A DNA stretch of 12,842 nt from an uncultured Burkholderiales bacterium (GCA_903923345.1 CAIXXI010000266.1:1-12842), one strand, 5' to 3'; counted from the stretch's first letter, positions 1 to 7,675 are shown. The notes: generated from the sequence alone by a model not told the origin. Numbers and translations: made by a program.

Positions 1-278
1 ATGCAGGCGGATACCGCACCTACTATGCCCATCTCAGTGCGTTCATGCCCGGCATGGAACCCGGCACCGTGGTGGGTCGAGGCCAGGAGATCGGGGCAGT
101 CGGCTCAACCGGATATTCGACCGGGCCCCACCTGCATTTCGAGCTGCGCAAGAACGGCCGCTATGTCAATCCGATGGCCGTTAACAAGGATCTTGATCTC
201 TGGGTGCTGCGCGACCAGGACCGCACCCGCCTGACCCGACAGGCGGCCCTGCTCACGGCGCTCACGGAACGGCCCTAA
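1..278 (+). CDS. M23-family metallopeptidase, C-terminal fragment (5' end outside window)
   Basis: The reading frame is open from the window edge (first full codon at base 3) and ends in TAA at 276-278. It encodes the last 91 residues of a LytM/M23 zinc peptidase, a family that cuts peptide cross-links in peptidoglycan or, in degenerate members, activates amidases. Visible are YYAHLS, which carries the first catalytic His, a Gly-rich stretch ending in GSTGYSTGPHLHFELRKNG, and its HLH motif, which supplies the second catalytic His and a zinc ligand. The upstream HxxxD zinc ligands lie outside the window. NPM is followed by a charged tail of about 33 residues (AVNKDLDLWVLRDQ...). All motifs seen are intact, so the enzyme is probably active. 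The gene converges on the EamA transporter gene and looks functionally unrelated to the CoA genes. Confidence 0.93.
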   Translation, partial: AGGYRTYYAHLSAFMPGMEPGTVVGRGQEIGAVGSTGYSTGPHLHFELRKNGRYVNPMAVNKDLDLWVLRDQDRTRLTRQAALLTALTERP

Positions 279-1219
279 GGCCGCAGTGCGCTTCGCCGGG
301 ATTCCCGGCGCGCAATCCACAAGGTGGCGAAGACGATCACCACGCCACCGAGCAGCGTGGTGCTGCTCGGGTGATCGCCGAAGACGAGGAAGCCCCAGCT
401 GGTGGCCCAGACCAGATCCAGAAACTTGACCGACTGAGTCGCTGAGAGGTCGGCCGCCCGCAGCGAATGGGTGAGGAAATAATGACCGGCACTGCCCAGC
501 ACGCCGGTCACCAGCAGGATCAGCCACTGGCTTGCAGTGGGCCACTCCCAGAAGATCAGCGCCATCGGCAAGGTGATGATCGAGACGGTGATGCCTTGCC
601 AGGCAACGATCACCTGAGGCGAATCATGCCGGGTGAGCAGTTTGGTGAGCAGAAACGACAGCGAAAACATCGGTGCCGAGGCCAGCATGGCCACGGTGTA
701 CCAGCCGGCATTGCCGCTCAGTCGTGGACCGACCACGATCAGGACACCGATGAATCCGATCAGTGCAGCGATCCATCGGTCGAGGCGCATTTTTTCGCCC
801 AGGAGATAGGCTGCACCGATCATTGAAAAAATCGGGCCGGTGTAACCGATCGCAGTCATGTCGGCGAGCGCCAGATGGGGCAGGGCGAAGAACCACAGGC
901 TCAAGCCGATCGAATGGACCAGCCCTCGACTGAACTGTCCCTTGATGTCAGAGGGCCGGTAGGTCGAGAGGCCCGCGCGCAGCATCAGGGGCAGCATCAC
1001 CACCACACCCATCAGATAGCGCAGAAACTGCGTCTGAAACGGGTGCATCGACAGGGTGGTGTAGCGCAGCAGCATGTTGAGCGCCGAAAAGGTGAATCCG
1101 GCGGCTGCGGCAAAAAGGATGGCCTGGGTGGTGGCAGGGGCTGCGTGGAACCGGCGCCGTGCCCGATCAATCAGGGAACTGGCCGAGGCCGCGCCACCCT
1201 TGGATGGAGCTCGCTGCAT
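275..1219 (-). CDS. EamA/DMT-superfamily transporter, 10 TM
   Basis: This 314-residue integral membrane protein belongs to the drug/metabolite transporter superfamily. About ten hydrophobic segments can be placed near residues 33-52, 63-82, 99-117, 122-141, 148-165, 172-194, 201-224, 230-250, 264-281 and 287-304. They form the duplicated five-helix EamA layout, and each half ends in a Gly/Val-rich helix (GFIGVLIVVGP, GGVVIVFATLWIARR). A basic N-terminal stretch (RARRRF) and a C-terminal RRESRR fit a cytoplasmic location for both ends. The substrate is unknown; the family exports or imports small metabolites and amino acids. It is the last gene of the leftward run, 39 bp after the aldolase-family gene, so it may carry a substrate or product of the pathway. 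No Shine-Dalgarno (SD) sequence precedes the ATG, which lies inside a perfect inverted repeat (1213-1246). Its TAG stop overlaps the TAA of the M23 gene. Confidence 0.92.
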   Translation of the reverse strand: MQRAPSKGGAASASSLIDRARRRFHAAPATTQAILFAAAAGFTFSALNMLLRYTTLSMHPFQTQFLRYLMGVVVMLPLMLRAGLSTYRPSDIKGQFSRGLVHSIGLSLWFFALPHLALADMTAIGYTGPIFSMIGAAYLLGEKMRLDRWIAALIGFIGVLIVVGPRLSGNAGWYTVAMLASAPMFSLSFLLTKLLTRHDSPQVIVAWQGITVSIITLPMALIFWEWPTASQWLILLVTGVLGSAGHYFLTHSLRAADLSATQSVKFLDLVWATSWGFLVFGDHPSSTTLLGGVVIVFATLWIARRESRRSALRP

Positions 1220-1246
1220 CGCGGCGAGTATACGCCGCGATGCAGC
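1213..1246 (-). promoter_or_regulatory. Perfect 14-bp inverted repeat spanning the EamA start codon, with a -10-like loop
   Basis: Arms 1213-1226 and 1233-1246 are perfectly complementary, separated by six bases (1227-1232). The EamA ATG (1219-1217 on the minus strand) lies inside one arm. Read on the minus strand the loop is TATACT, one mismatch from TATAAT, and the ATG begins seven bases after it. This spacing would start transcription at or next to the ATG and give a leaderless mRNA. No good -35 hexamer is visible 16-18 bases upstream. In a read-through transcript from the aldolase gene, the hairpin would hide the start codon. No U-tract follows, so a simple terminator is unlikely. Confidence 0.55.
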
Positions 1247-1258
1247 AATCCGGGCAGG

Positions 1259-2017
1259 TCAGATTCGGAAATCGCTGCCTTTGGACTCGACCAGGCGCAC
1301 CAGCGCGTTCCACTCATGCAGGCCCCAGGCATGGTCGGCGCGCAGCTTCTTCAAGGACTTGCCCATCCGCTCGACGATGTTCGGTTCAATCATCACCGGC
1401 GGCTCGCCCAGCGTGCGTGAGATCAGCTCAAGCTCGCAGGCCCGCTCGAGCATGTACAGGTTCTGCAAAGTGCCATGGACCGTGTGGGAGAAGGCGAGCA
1501 GGCCGTGATTGAGCAGCACCACGCAACTGCCCCGCTGACACGACACACCCAGCGCGTCGCACTCTTCCTGCGTGGCCGGCATGCCGTACTCGTGATAGGC
1601 GAGTTCGTCCCAGACCAGCATCACATCCTGGCTGATCGGCCGCAGACCGGACCGCAGCATCGATGCGCCTGCGCCAGCCCGGGTGTGCGTGTGCATCACG
1701 CAGTTGGCATCGGACCTGGCCTTGTAGATGCCGCTGTGAATCGTGAAGCCGGCTTTGTTGAATCGGCCGGATTTGCCGATCACATTGCCCTGCATGTCCA
1801 TCTTGATCAGGCTCGAGGCGGTGATCTCGTGGAACATTTCCTCGTAGTGATTGATCAGGAAATGATCCGGTTCACCGGGTACCCGCACTGACATGTGCGT
1901 GGCCAGGATGTCGGTCCAGCCGAGGTGGTCGCAGATGCGATACAACGCGGCGAGGTCGCAGCGGGCCTGCCATTCGGCTTCGGTCATTTCGCTGTGGGCT
2001 TTCGGAAGTGCGGACAT
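1259..2017 (-). CDS. Class II aldolase/adducin-family protein
   Basis: The 252-residue protein has the single-domain class II aldolase/adducin fold, whose members are zinc-dependent aldolases, epimerases or decarboxylases on hydroxy acids and sugar phosphates. The probable zinc ligands are H109 and H111 (MHTHT) and H171 (LNHGLL). Their 62-residue spacing matches the 63 residues between H92 and H155 of L-fuculose-phosphate aldolase (FucA). In FucA the catalytic Glu lies 19 residues before the first ligand. Here that position is G90, in NKAGFTIHSGIY, so classical aldolase chemistry is doubtful. This is a feature of a large, poorly characterised subfamily. The ATG has a good SD, GGAG six bases upstream. 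The gene lies 56 bp after the SDR gene and 39 bp before the transporter, and is probably cotranscribed with the SDR gene. It may act on a hydroxy- or keto-acid in the pathway, but the substrate is unknown. Confidence 0.9.
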   Translation of the reverse strand: MSALPKAHSEMTEAEWQARCDLAALYRICDHLGWTDILATHMSVRVPGEPDHFLINHYEEMFHEITASSLIKMDMQGNVIGKSGRFNKAGFTIHSGIYKARSDANCVMHTHTRAGAGASMLRSGLRPISQDVMLVWDELAYHEYGMPATQEECDALGVSCQRGSCVVLLNHGLLAFSHTVHGTLQNLYMLERACELELISRTLGEPPVMIEPNIVERMGKSLKKLRADHAWGLHEWNALVRLVESKGSDFRI

Positions 2018-2073
2018 ATTGGGCTCCGGGTCGGTGTGCAGGTGGGCCGCGCAGGGTCAGGGGGCGGGGGCGG

Positions 2074-2838
2074 TTACTGAGGAATCGCCGCTGCGGCACC
2101 CACCAGTCCGCGGTTCCAGGTGGGTGTGATCAGGATCTCGTTGATGCAGACATGCTTGGGCATGCGGGCCAGAAACAGCATGAGCTCGCCGAGGTCGTCG
2201 GGTTGGAGCATGCGGGCGCGGTCCTCCTGCGACACCGGGACCGGGCGCTTTTCCAGAATCGGCGTGGCCACTTCGCCCGGGCAGACCGCGGTGGCCCGGA
2301 TGCCGTGGATGCAGTTCTCGACATTGATGCTGTCAGTCATCGCGTTCAGGCCGAACTTCGCTGCGCTGTAGGCCGGACCGGTCATCGGCGAGACCCGCTT
2401 GCCAGCCATCGAAGAGACATTGATGATCAGGCCGCCCTGTTGACGTCGCATGACCGGAAGCACCGCATGGCAGCAGTAAAACGCGCCATCCAGATCGATC
2501 CGGATCACCTGATCCCAGCCCTCGCGCGACAGCTGGTTCCAGTTGCGTTTCGGGATGTTCAGGCCGGCGCTGTTGATGGCCACATCGATGCGGCCTTCCT
2601 GATTCACGATGTCCTGCACAAGCGCATCAACAGCGCTGGCCTGGGTGACATCCAGCGGTGCGACACGCGCCTCACCGCCGGCCTGTCTGATTTGCGTGGC
2701 GACCCGGTTCAGTTCGGATTCACGGCGGCCGCTGAGCACCAGCTTCATGCCGGCCGCCGCCAGCGCAATCGCTGCGGCCTCTCCGATTCCGGTTCCGGCT
2801 CCGGTGACCCAGGCCACCTGACCTTTCAGATTCTGCAT
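2074..2838 (-). CDS. Short-chain dehydrogenase/reductase (SDR), NAD(P)-dependent
   Basis: This is a 254-residue classical SDR that would interconvert an alcohol and a ketone. The Rossmann motif TGAGTGIG covers residues 12-19. Arginines R38-R39 after the second strand suggest NADP(H). NSAG is at 89-92, the catalytic Ser in VSS (141-143), and the active-site Tyr/Lys are Y157 and K161 (YSAAK). The usual structural Asn of the NxxG helix appears to be Asp here (D115 in RIDLDGAF). The C-terminus (CINEILITPTWNRG) contacts the tetramer partner in many relatives. The start is well supported: GAGGAG (2845-2850) lies six bases before the ATG and overlaps the CoA-transferase stop codon, which implies translational coupling. 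A role analogous to LvaD, or to a hydroxyacyl-CoA dehydrogenase, is plausible but inferred only from context. Confidence 0.94.
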   Translation of the reverse strand: MQNLKGQVAWVTGAGTGIGEAAAIALAAAGMKLVLSGRRESELNRVATQIRQAGGEARVAPLDVTQASAVDALVQDIVNQEGRIDVAINSAGLNIPKRNWNQLSREGWDQVIRIDLDGAFYCCHAVLPVMRRQQGGLIINVSSMAGKRVSPMTGPAYSAAKFGLNAMTDSINVENCIHGIRATAVCPGEVATPILEKRPVPVSQEDRARMLQPDDLGELMLFLARMPKHVCINEILITPTWNRGLVGAAAAIPQ

Positions 2839-2844
2839 CGCACT

Positions 2845-2850
2845 CTCCTC
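2845..2850 (-). promoter_or_regulatory. SD of the SDR gene, overlapping the upstream stop codon
   Basis: On the minus strand the CoA-transferase stop TGA (2851-2849) runs straight into a GAGGAG SD, as TGAGGAG. Six bases separate it from the SDR ATG. This layout fixes the SDR start and suggests that ribosomes terminating on the CoA-transferase reinitiate on the SDR gene. Confidence 0.8.
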
Positions 2851-4030
2851 AGATCACAGAACGTTCACGAAAACCGGCGATCTCCTGGGCGCTGTATCCC
2901 AGCTCGCCCAGCACCTGCTCGGTGTGCTCGCCCAGCGTGGGCGGACGACGCCGTGCCACGGGCTGGGTCTCGGTCATCCACAGCGGCACGGCCGCCACGG
3001 GCGCCGGGCTGGGCAGCCCGGGGTAGTCGGTGCCCTGCAGCACGCCGATCGCCTGGACCTGCGGGTGATCCAGCGTCTGTTGTGGTTTGAGCACCGGCGC
3101 GCAGGGGATCATCGCGTCACCCAGCACTTTGACGATCTCATCGCTGCTGCGTTCGGCACACCAGCGGCTCATGCGCTCGCTGATGATGGCCGCATGCCGG
3201 CCGCGATCATCGTCGGTGGCAAAGCGCGGATCGCTCAGCCATTCGGGCTCGCCCATCAGCTTGGCCCAGCGCCGGTAGAGCGGGTTTCCGGTGACCGCCA
3301 CCAGCACCCAGCCGTCCTGAGCCTTGAAGACATCCGAGGGGGCTGCAGTCTGGCCGCGATTGCCGGTGGGCACGCGGTTGACCTGCGTGACGGACTGCTC
3401 GATGAGCATTGCGTTGTTGACCGTGACTGCAGTGGCCAGCAACGCGCCTTCGACTTTCTGCCCTTTGCCCGATTGCGCGCGCTCCATGAGGGCGGCCATC
3501 GTGCCGAAGGCGCAATGCAGTGCTGTGCCGAAGTCGACCCAGGGGGCCGCGAATCGATAGGGCTGATCCGGCTCGCCGGTCATGTAGGCTGCACCCGACA
3601 TCGCCTGACCCACGCCGTCGAATCCGACATTCTTGCTCATCGGCCCGATGGTTCCGTAGGCGGTGTTGGTCACGAAGATGATGTCGGACTTGTAGGTGCA
3701 CAGGGTCTCGTAGTCCAGGCCCATCGAGACCAGAGTGGCCGCCGGCAGATTGGCGATCACGACATCGGCCGTGCTGACCATGCGTGCGACGATCTGGCGG
3801 CCCTCAGGCGAGGCGGGATCCAGCGTGATCGAGCGCTTGTTGCGATTCATCTGCATGAAGAGCGCACCCACGCCGCCACCGATCTGGGCCGGAAACCGGT
3901 CCTCGCTGCCGTCGCGCTTTTCGATGCGGATGACGTCGGCGCCGTATTCGGCCAGCAGGGCCGCGCAATAAGGGCCAGCAATGTAGCGGCCGAAGTCGAG
4001 AACGCGAATGCCTTGCAGTACGGCGGCCAT
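2849..4030 (-). CDS. Family III CoA-transferase (CaiB/BaiF), single domain
   Basis: This 393-residue enzyme has the length of the formyl-CoA transferase/CaiB/BaiF family. These enzymes move CoA from an acyl-CoA donor to a free acid through Asp-linked mixed-anhydride and glutamyl/aspartyl-CoA intermediates. It contains the N-terminal RYIAGPYCAALLAEYGADVIRIEK segment split over residues 15-38, the CoA-contacting MNRNKRSI (61-68), the probable catalytic D166 in APWVDFGTALH, the SGKGQKVEG loop and a C-terminal LGEHTEQVLGELGYS. An ATG nine bases further upstream (4039) would add three residues (MAF) and place the Asp at 169, as in formyl-CoA transferase. I prefer 4030 because GGGGAG abuts the upstream ATG directly but lies nine bases before this one. 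It probably activates the substrate acid. The 142-bp gap upstream may hold its own promoter. Confidence 0.93.
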   Translation of the reverse strand: MAAVLQGIRVLDFGRYIAGPYCAALLAEYGADVIRIEKRDGSEDRFPAQIGGGVGALFMQMNRNKRSITLDPASPEGRQIVARMVSTADVVIANLPAATLVSMGLDYETLCTYKSDIIFVTNTAYGTIGPMSKNVGFDGVGQAMSGAAYMTGEPDQPYRFAAPWVDFGTALHCAFGTMAALMERAQSGKGQKVEGALLATAVTVNNAMLIEQSVTQVNRVPTGNRGQTAAPSDVFKAQDGWVLVAVTGNPLYRRWAKLMGEPEWLSDPRFATDDDRGRHAAIISERMSRWCAERSSDEIVKVLGDAMIPCAPVLKPQQTLDHPQVQAIGVLQGTDYPGLPSPAPVAAVPLWMTETQPVARRRPPTLGEHTEQVLGELGYSAQEIAGFRERSVI

Positions 4031-4172
4031 GAATGCCATCTCCCCGGAGTGTGAGTTCTGTCCGACCCCGCCTCGATGGCAGGGCCTCTTATCAGCCGTC
4101 GATCATAGTCGGTATTGGTCCCGCACCCCTGCGTTTGTCGCCCGATTCTGAACTGCGCACACGGCCTTGCGA
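4031..4172 (-). promoter_or_regulatory. Longest gap within the leftward gene run; possible promoter for 4030-275
   Basis: This 142-bp spacer between the tandem and single-domain CoA-transferases is the largest gap in the leftward run. On the minus strand it holds TATGAT (+ strand 4102-4107), one mismatch from TATAAT. It lies about 55-60 bases before the SD GGGGAG (4040-4045). No convincing -35 hexamer sits at the right distance. I see no strong inverted repeat and no start of another gene. It may mark a second transcription unit, but that is inference. Confidence 0.3.
4040..4045 (-). promoter_or_regulatory. SD GGGGAG that decides the CoA-transferase start
   Basis: GGGGAG on the minus strand touches the ATG at 4039 with no spacer. 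It stands nine bases from the ATG at 4030. Only the second spacing suits initiation, so the protein more likely begins MAAVLQG than MAFMAAVLQG. Confidence 0.6.
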
Positions 4173-6587
4173 TCAGGGTTGAGGCTGGCTGGGGGCGGCC
4201 ACGTTATTGCGGCTCGGCGCCGGCGCGAAGCTGATCACGCCTTTCGCGATCAGCTCATCGTAGTGCTCGCGGCTCATGCCCAGCCGCGAACTGAGCACCT
4301 CCCAGGTGTGTTCACCCAGCAGCGGCGCCGGGCTGCGTGCGCCCAGTCGATGGCCATTCTGGATGATGGCCAGTCCGCCTTGCCGCTGCGGGCCAGACAA
4401 TTCGCGAACCAGGTCGATGAAGTAACCGGTCTGCTCCAGATGCGACTCGCCCTGCAACTGGTCGGCGTGCGCGATCGGCGCGGCCGCAATCCCCAAAGAC
4501 TGCAGCTGATGCGCTGCCGACGCCGGGTCCTGCTGGCCAGTCCAGGCCGCGATCTGCGCATCGATGGCCTCTTCCAGAGCACGCCGGGCTGAGAGTGACC
4601 GCAGTGCTGGATCCTCTGCCCATTGGGGTTTGCCGATCAGGCGCGCCAGGGCAGCGAACCCATCGCTTGAATCCACCGAAATCGCCAGCCACTGATCGTC
4701 GCCTGCGGCCGGATAGATGCCATGCGGAACGAGGGCCGCATGCCGGTTGCCACGGCGCATCGGCTGCATCGGATCAATCTGGTGGGCCAGCAGCGAGGGC
4801 GTGGTGAACTGCAACATGGTTTCGACCATGCTCAGGTTGACGTACTGACCCTGGCCGGTCTTGCGCCGACCGATCAGTGCTGTGAGAGCGGCTGCGCAGC
4901 CAAACAGCCCACCCACCGGGTCGCCATAGGCCAGGTGGGCCATGGTCGGTGCATCGGGTGCAAAGCCCATGAAGCTGGGCAGCCCAGAGCCCTGCTCGAG
5001 GGTCGAACCGTAGGCCCGGGTCTCGGACCAGGCATTGCCGGTCCCGAAGGCCGACATCGAGAGCATCACGATGTCGGGTCGGACCGCACTGACCGCCTCA
5101 TAGCCCAGCCCCAGCTTGGCCATCACGCCCGAGGCCTGGTTTTCGACGATCACATCGGCCTTCGCAATCAGCGACAGCGCAATGTCGCGCCCAGCGGGTG
5201 TGGTGAGGTCAATGCTGATGCCGCGCTTGCCGCGGTTCATCGCGCAGAAGGTCTTGGCGTCTTCGTAGCCCTTGTCCTGGATGTACTGCGGCGTCCAGTT
5301 CACGCCGCGCCACCAGTCGGGATACCGGGCCGCCTCGATTTTCAGGATGTCCGCGCCGAGGTCGCCGAGCAGGCGGCTGGCCAGAGGCCCGGCCCAGCCC
5401 ATTGCAAAGTCGACCACCGTCAGACCAGCCAGAGGCGGCGCGTCAGTCTGGGCGGCGGTGTGTGGCGGTGCCGTGGGTGCCGAAGTCTCTGCCGCGGCCG
5501 GCTGCGGGTTCGGGCTGTCCAGGTCACGTCGCATCGGCGTGCGGGTGAGGGCAAACGGTGTTCGAGGCACCTGCACCGGTCGGCCTGCAATCGTCACCGA
5601 GGCCAGCGACTGTCGGTCAGCGAAGATCGGATGCGACAGGATGCCGGCGGCATCCGGCACCACCACGATCGGCACCTTGAACTGGCGTCCGATCGCACCC
5701 CACTCATCGGCCGTGCGCGAAGCCAATGCGCGTCGCAGGGCAATCTCGACTTCATCGGCGCGGGCGAAGCGCAATTCCCGCGTGACCAGCCCCGGGTCTG
5801 CAGCCAGCTCGTGCAGTTCGAGTGCCTTGCACATCGAGCGCCACTGATCGGGTGTGGTGATCGTGATGCCGACCCAGCCGCCCTTGCAGGGGTAGACGCC
5901 AACCGGTGAATTGGGCGAGAAGCGGTTCAGTCCGCAGCGGCGCATCGGGATGCCATCCTTCTCGTGGAAGTGGATGTGCATCTCGCTCAGGACCAGGAAG
6001 GCTTCGAAGACGCTGAGCTCGTAGCGCCGAGCGGCACCGGAGGGCGCCAGGACGGCCGCGCAGGCTGCAATGTAGGCGGTGATGCCGCCAAACAGACTCG
6101 CCTGCCGATCGCCGAAGAAGGTTGGCGATCCCTGACTGTGACCGGCCATCTGAGGCATGCCGCTCAGGGCCTGGATGACCAGGTCACTGCCCTGCCAGTC
6201 GTGGTAGCGACCGCCCTGACTGCCAAACCAGCTGAGGTCGATGGTCGCGATCCGCGGCGAAAGTGTCCGGGAGTCGAGGCTCGAGCCCTCGCCCACGATG
6301 ACCAGGTCTGTTGTCTGCGCGAGCGACTCGATCAGGCTTTGGGCTGAGTCCATGTCACTGGCAGGCTGGATCCGCTGCTTGCCTGCAAACAGATATTCGG
6401 CATAGGCCGACTCGAGCGGATCGTCGCTGCGAACGATGCCCTTGAGCAATTGCGCATCGCTCAGTGCGGTGACCGAGACCGATGCGCCGGCATCGACCAG
6501 CAAACGTGCGCAGTAGCCCGCGGCCGCGCCTCCGCCGATCTCAAGAACAGTCAGTCCGCTCAGGGGCAGGGTGCCGGATGTCGTCAC
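4173..6587 (-). CDS. Tandem (two-domain) family III CoA-transferase
   Basis: The 804-residue protein is about twice the usual family length and carries two CaiB/BaiF domains. Domain 1 spans roughly residues 8-350 and domain 2 roughly 386-775, joined by a Pro/Ala-rich linker (about 357-385). Domain 2 is canonical: GADILKIEA, AMNRGKRGISIDL, the probable catalytic D556 in LAYGDPVGG, the TGQGQYVN loop and LLGEHTWEVL. Domain 1 is eroded at its N-terminal CoA-binding half (LFAGKQRIQ in place of MNRxKRSI) but keeps an Asp at the matching place (D160 in FGDRQASLFGG). The start is GTG with only a weak GGA upstream, 23 bp after the APH-like gene's stop. Family III enzymes work as interlocked dimers, so the fusion may fold as an internal pseudo-dimer. 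It probably activates or exchanges CoA on a pathway acid. Racemase-type (AMACR-like) members of the fold are an alternative. Confidence 0.92.
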   Translation of the reverse strand: MTTSGTLPLSGLTVLEIGGGAAAGYCARLLVDAGASVSVTALSDAQLLKGIVRSDDPLESAYAEYLFAGKQRIQPASDMDSAQSLIESLAQTTDLVIVGEGSSLDSRTLSPRIATIDLSWFGSQGGRYHDWQGSDLVIQALSGMPQMAGHSQGSPTFFGDRQASLFGGITAYIAACAAVLAPSGAARRYELSVFEAFLVLSEMHIHFHEKDGIPMRRCGLNRFSPNSPVGVYPCKGGWVGITITTPDQWRSMCKALELHELAADPGLVTRELRFARADEVEIALRRALASRTADEWGAIGRQFKVPIVVVPDAAGILSHPIFADRQSLASVTIAGRPVQVPRTPFALTRTPMRRDLDSPNPQPAAAETSAPTAPPHTAAQTDAPPLAGLTVVDFAMGWAGPLASRLLGDLGADILKIEAARYPDWWRGVNWTPQYIQDKGYEDAKTFCAMNRGKRGISIDLTTPAGRDIALSLIAKADVIVENQASGVMAKLGLGYEAVSAVRPDIVMLSMSAFGTGNAWSETRAYGSTLEQGSGLPSFMGFAPDAPTMAHLAYGDPVGGLFGCAAALTALIGRRKTGQGQYVNLSMVETMLQFTTPSLLAHQIDPMQPMRRGNRHAALVPHGIYPAAGDDQWLAISVDSSDGFAALARLIGKPQWAEDPALRSLSARRALEEAIDAQIAAWTGQQDPASAAHQLQSLGIAAAPIAHADQLQGESHLEQTGYFIDLVRELSGPQRQGGLAIIQNGHRLGARSPAPLLGEHTWEVLSSRLGMSREHYDELIAKGVISFAPAPSRNNVAAPSQPQP

Positions 6588-6610
6588 TCGGGAATCCAGA
6601 AAAATCGGTT

Positions 6611-7675
6611 TCAGAGGCCCAGCAGGCGAGCAGCGCGCTCGACACGGCGTGGAATGGAGGCCTGATAGGCGTCAAGGTCGATGGCTTCGTCTTGCGAGCC
6701 CTGCTGACCACCGAGATACCGCGCATAGACGCCTTCTCCGATGCTGGCCAGGCGCCATTGGGCAAAGCCCCGGTAGTAATCGACCGTGGCCAGCGACACC
6801 TTCATTTCCTCTGCATACAAACCGGCCATCTCGTCTTGCGAGAGAAATCCGGCAAGGCCGGTGGTGGCTGGATCGCCGCCTGCAATCGGATCGCTGGGGT
6901 CATGCCAGTAACCCAGCAGCCCGCCGAGGTCGGCCATCGGTTCGCCCAGGGTGCACAGCTCCCAGTCGAGGACGCCAGCGACCTCACCTTGCGGGGACAT
7001 CATGCAGTTCGAGAGGCGATAGTCGCCATGCGCGATCGTGGCCGGTGACGGCTCCGGCATGCGCGAGGCCAGCGCATCGCGGACCTGGTCGAACAGCGGC
7101 AGTTCGCGGGTCTTGGACTGCTCCCACTGGCCCGACCAGCGTTTGAGCTGGCGCTCGATATAGCCTTCCCGCTTGGCCAGGTTGCCCAGCCCGACGGCAT
7201 CGACATCGACCCGGTGCAGTGCGCACAGCGTCTCGATCAGGGTGTGGCTCATGCGGCGCCGGACCGGTTCGGTCAGGGTCTCGCCAACGCCCACATCCCG
7301 GACCACGATGCCATCGAGAAAGTGCATGACATAGAAGTCGCGCTCATTGACGGATTCGTCCTGGCACAGACCGACCATGCGCGGCACTGGCACTGGGGTG
7401 TCGGCCAGAGCCGACATCAGGCGATGCTCGCGTGCCATGTCATGCGCACTGGGCAGCAGCTTGCCCAATGGAGGGCGTCGCAGCACGAATCGCCGTCCGC
7501 TGGCGTCGGTCACCATGAAGGTCATGTTCGAACGCCCGCCCGCGATCAGCTTGAAATTCAAGGGCAGGGTGATCGGTGTGTGTTCGCCAAGCCAGGCGGT
7601 CACGCGGGCAACATCGATGCCCTCGACCTTTGAGGGGTCGGATTGGATCGCAGAGCCAGGTGGGGTGGTGTTCAT
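6611..7675 (-). CDS. APH-like phosphotransferase (ACAD10/11 kinase-domain type)
   Basis: The 354-residue protein has the aminoglycoside-phosphotransferase/choline-kinase fold. It shows GGRSNMTF (46-53), a nucleotide-binding-loop equivalent, FVLRRPP (63-69) with the strand that usually holds the ATP-binding basic residue, the catalytic HGDYRLSN (216-223; D218 base, N223 metal) and the metal-binding DWE (237-239). Close family members neighbour acyl-CoA dehydrogenases rather than antibiotic-resistance genes. The fold forms the N-terminal domain of mammalian ACAD10/11 and the LvaA kinase, which phosphorylates 4-hydroxyacyl-CoA. I therefore expect a hydroxyacyl-CoA substrate; this is inference. 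The ATG at 7675 is chosen because AAAGGAA (7684-7690) sits eight bases upstream. An open frame continues 83 codons further up, but that stretch reads as low-complexity antisense of the ACAD coding sequence. Neighbours lie 40 bp upstream (ACAD) and 23 bp downstream (tandem CoA-transferase). Confidence 0.92.
   Translation of the reverse strand: MNTTPPGSAIQSDPSKVEGIDVARVTAWLGEHTPITLPLNFKLIAGGRSNMTFMVTDASGRRFVLRRPPLGKLLPSAHDMAREHRLMSALADTPVPVPRMVGLCQDESVNERDFYVMHFLDGIVVRDVGVGETLTEPVRRRMSHTLIETLCALHRVDVDAVGLGNLAKREGYIERQLKRWSGQWEQSKTRELPLFDQVRDALASRMPEPSPATIAHGDYRLSNCMMSPQGEVAGVLDWELCTLGEPMADLGGLLGYWHDPSDPIAGGDPATTGLAGFLSQDEMAGLYAEEMKVSLATVDYYRGFAQWRLASIGEGVYARYLGGQQGSQDEAIDLDAYQASIPRRVERAARLLGL

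Noticed and set aside
2018..2073. C-rich 56-bp gap after the SDR stop as a Rho (rut) site
   Set aside because: It is C-rich on the minus strand but very short and contains many Gs; nothing else supports Rho action, and the next gene has a good SD.
2008..5909. Long + strand open frames opposite the SDR and CoA-transferase genes (2008-3090, 2924-4054, 4722-5909)
   Set aside because: They lie antisense to genes with clear family motifs. Their translations are rich in Arg, His, Gly and Gln with no domain signature, which is typical of shadow frames in high-GC DNA.
6611..7675. Aminoglycoside resistance gene
   Set aside because: The APH fold is shared, but the neighbours (ACAD, CoA-transferases) and the lack of any mobile element point to the acyl-CoA-linked branch of the family.
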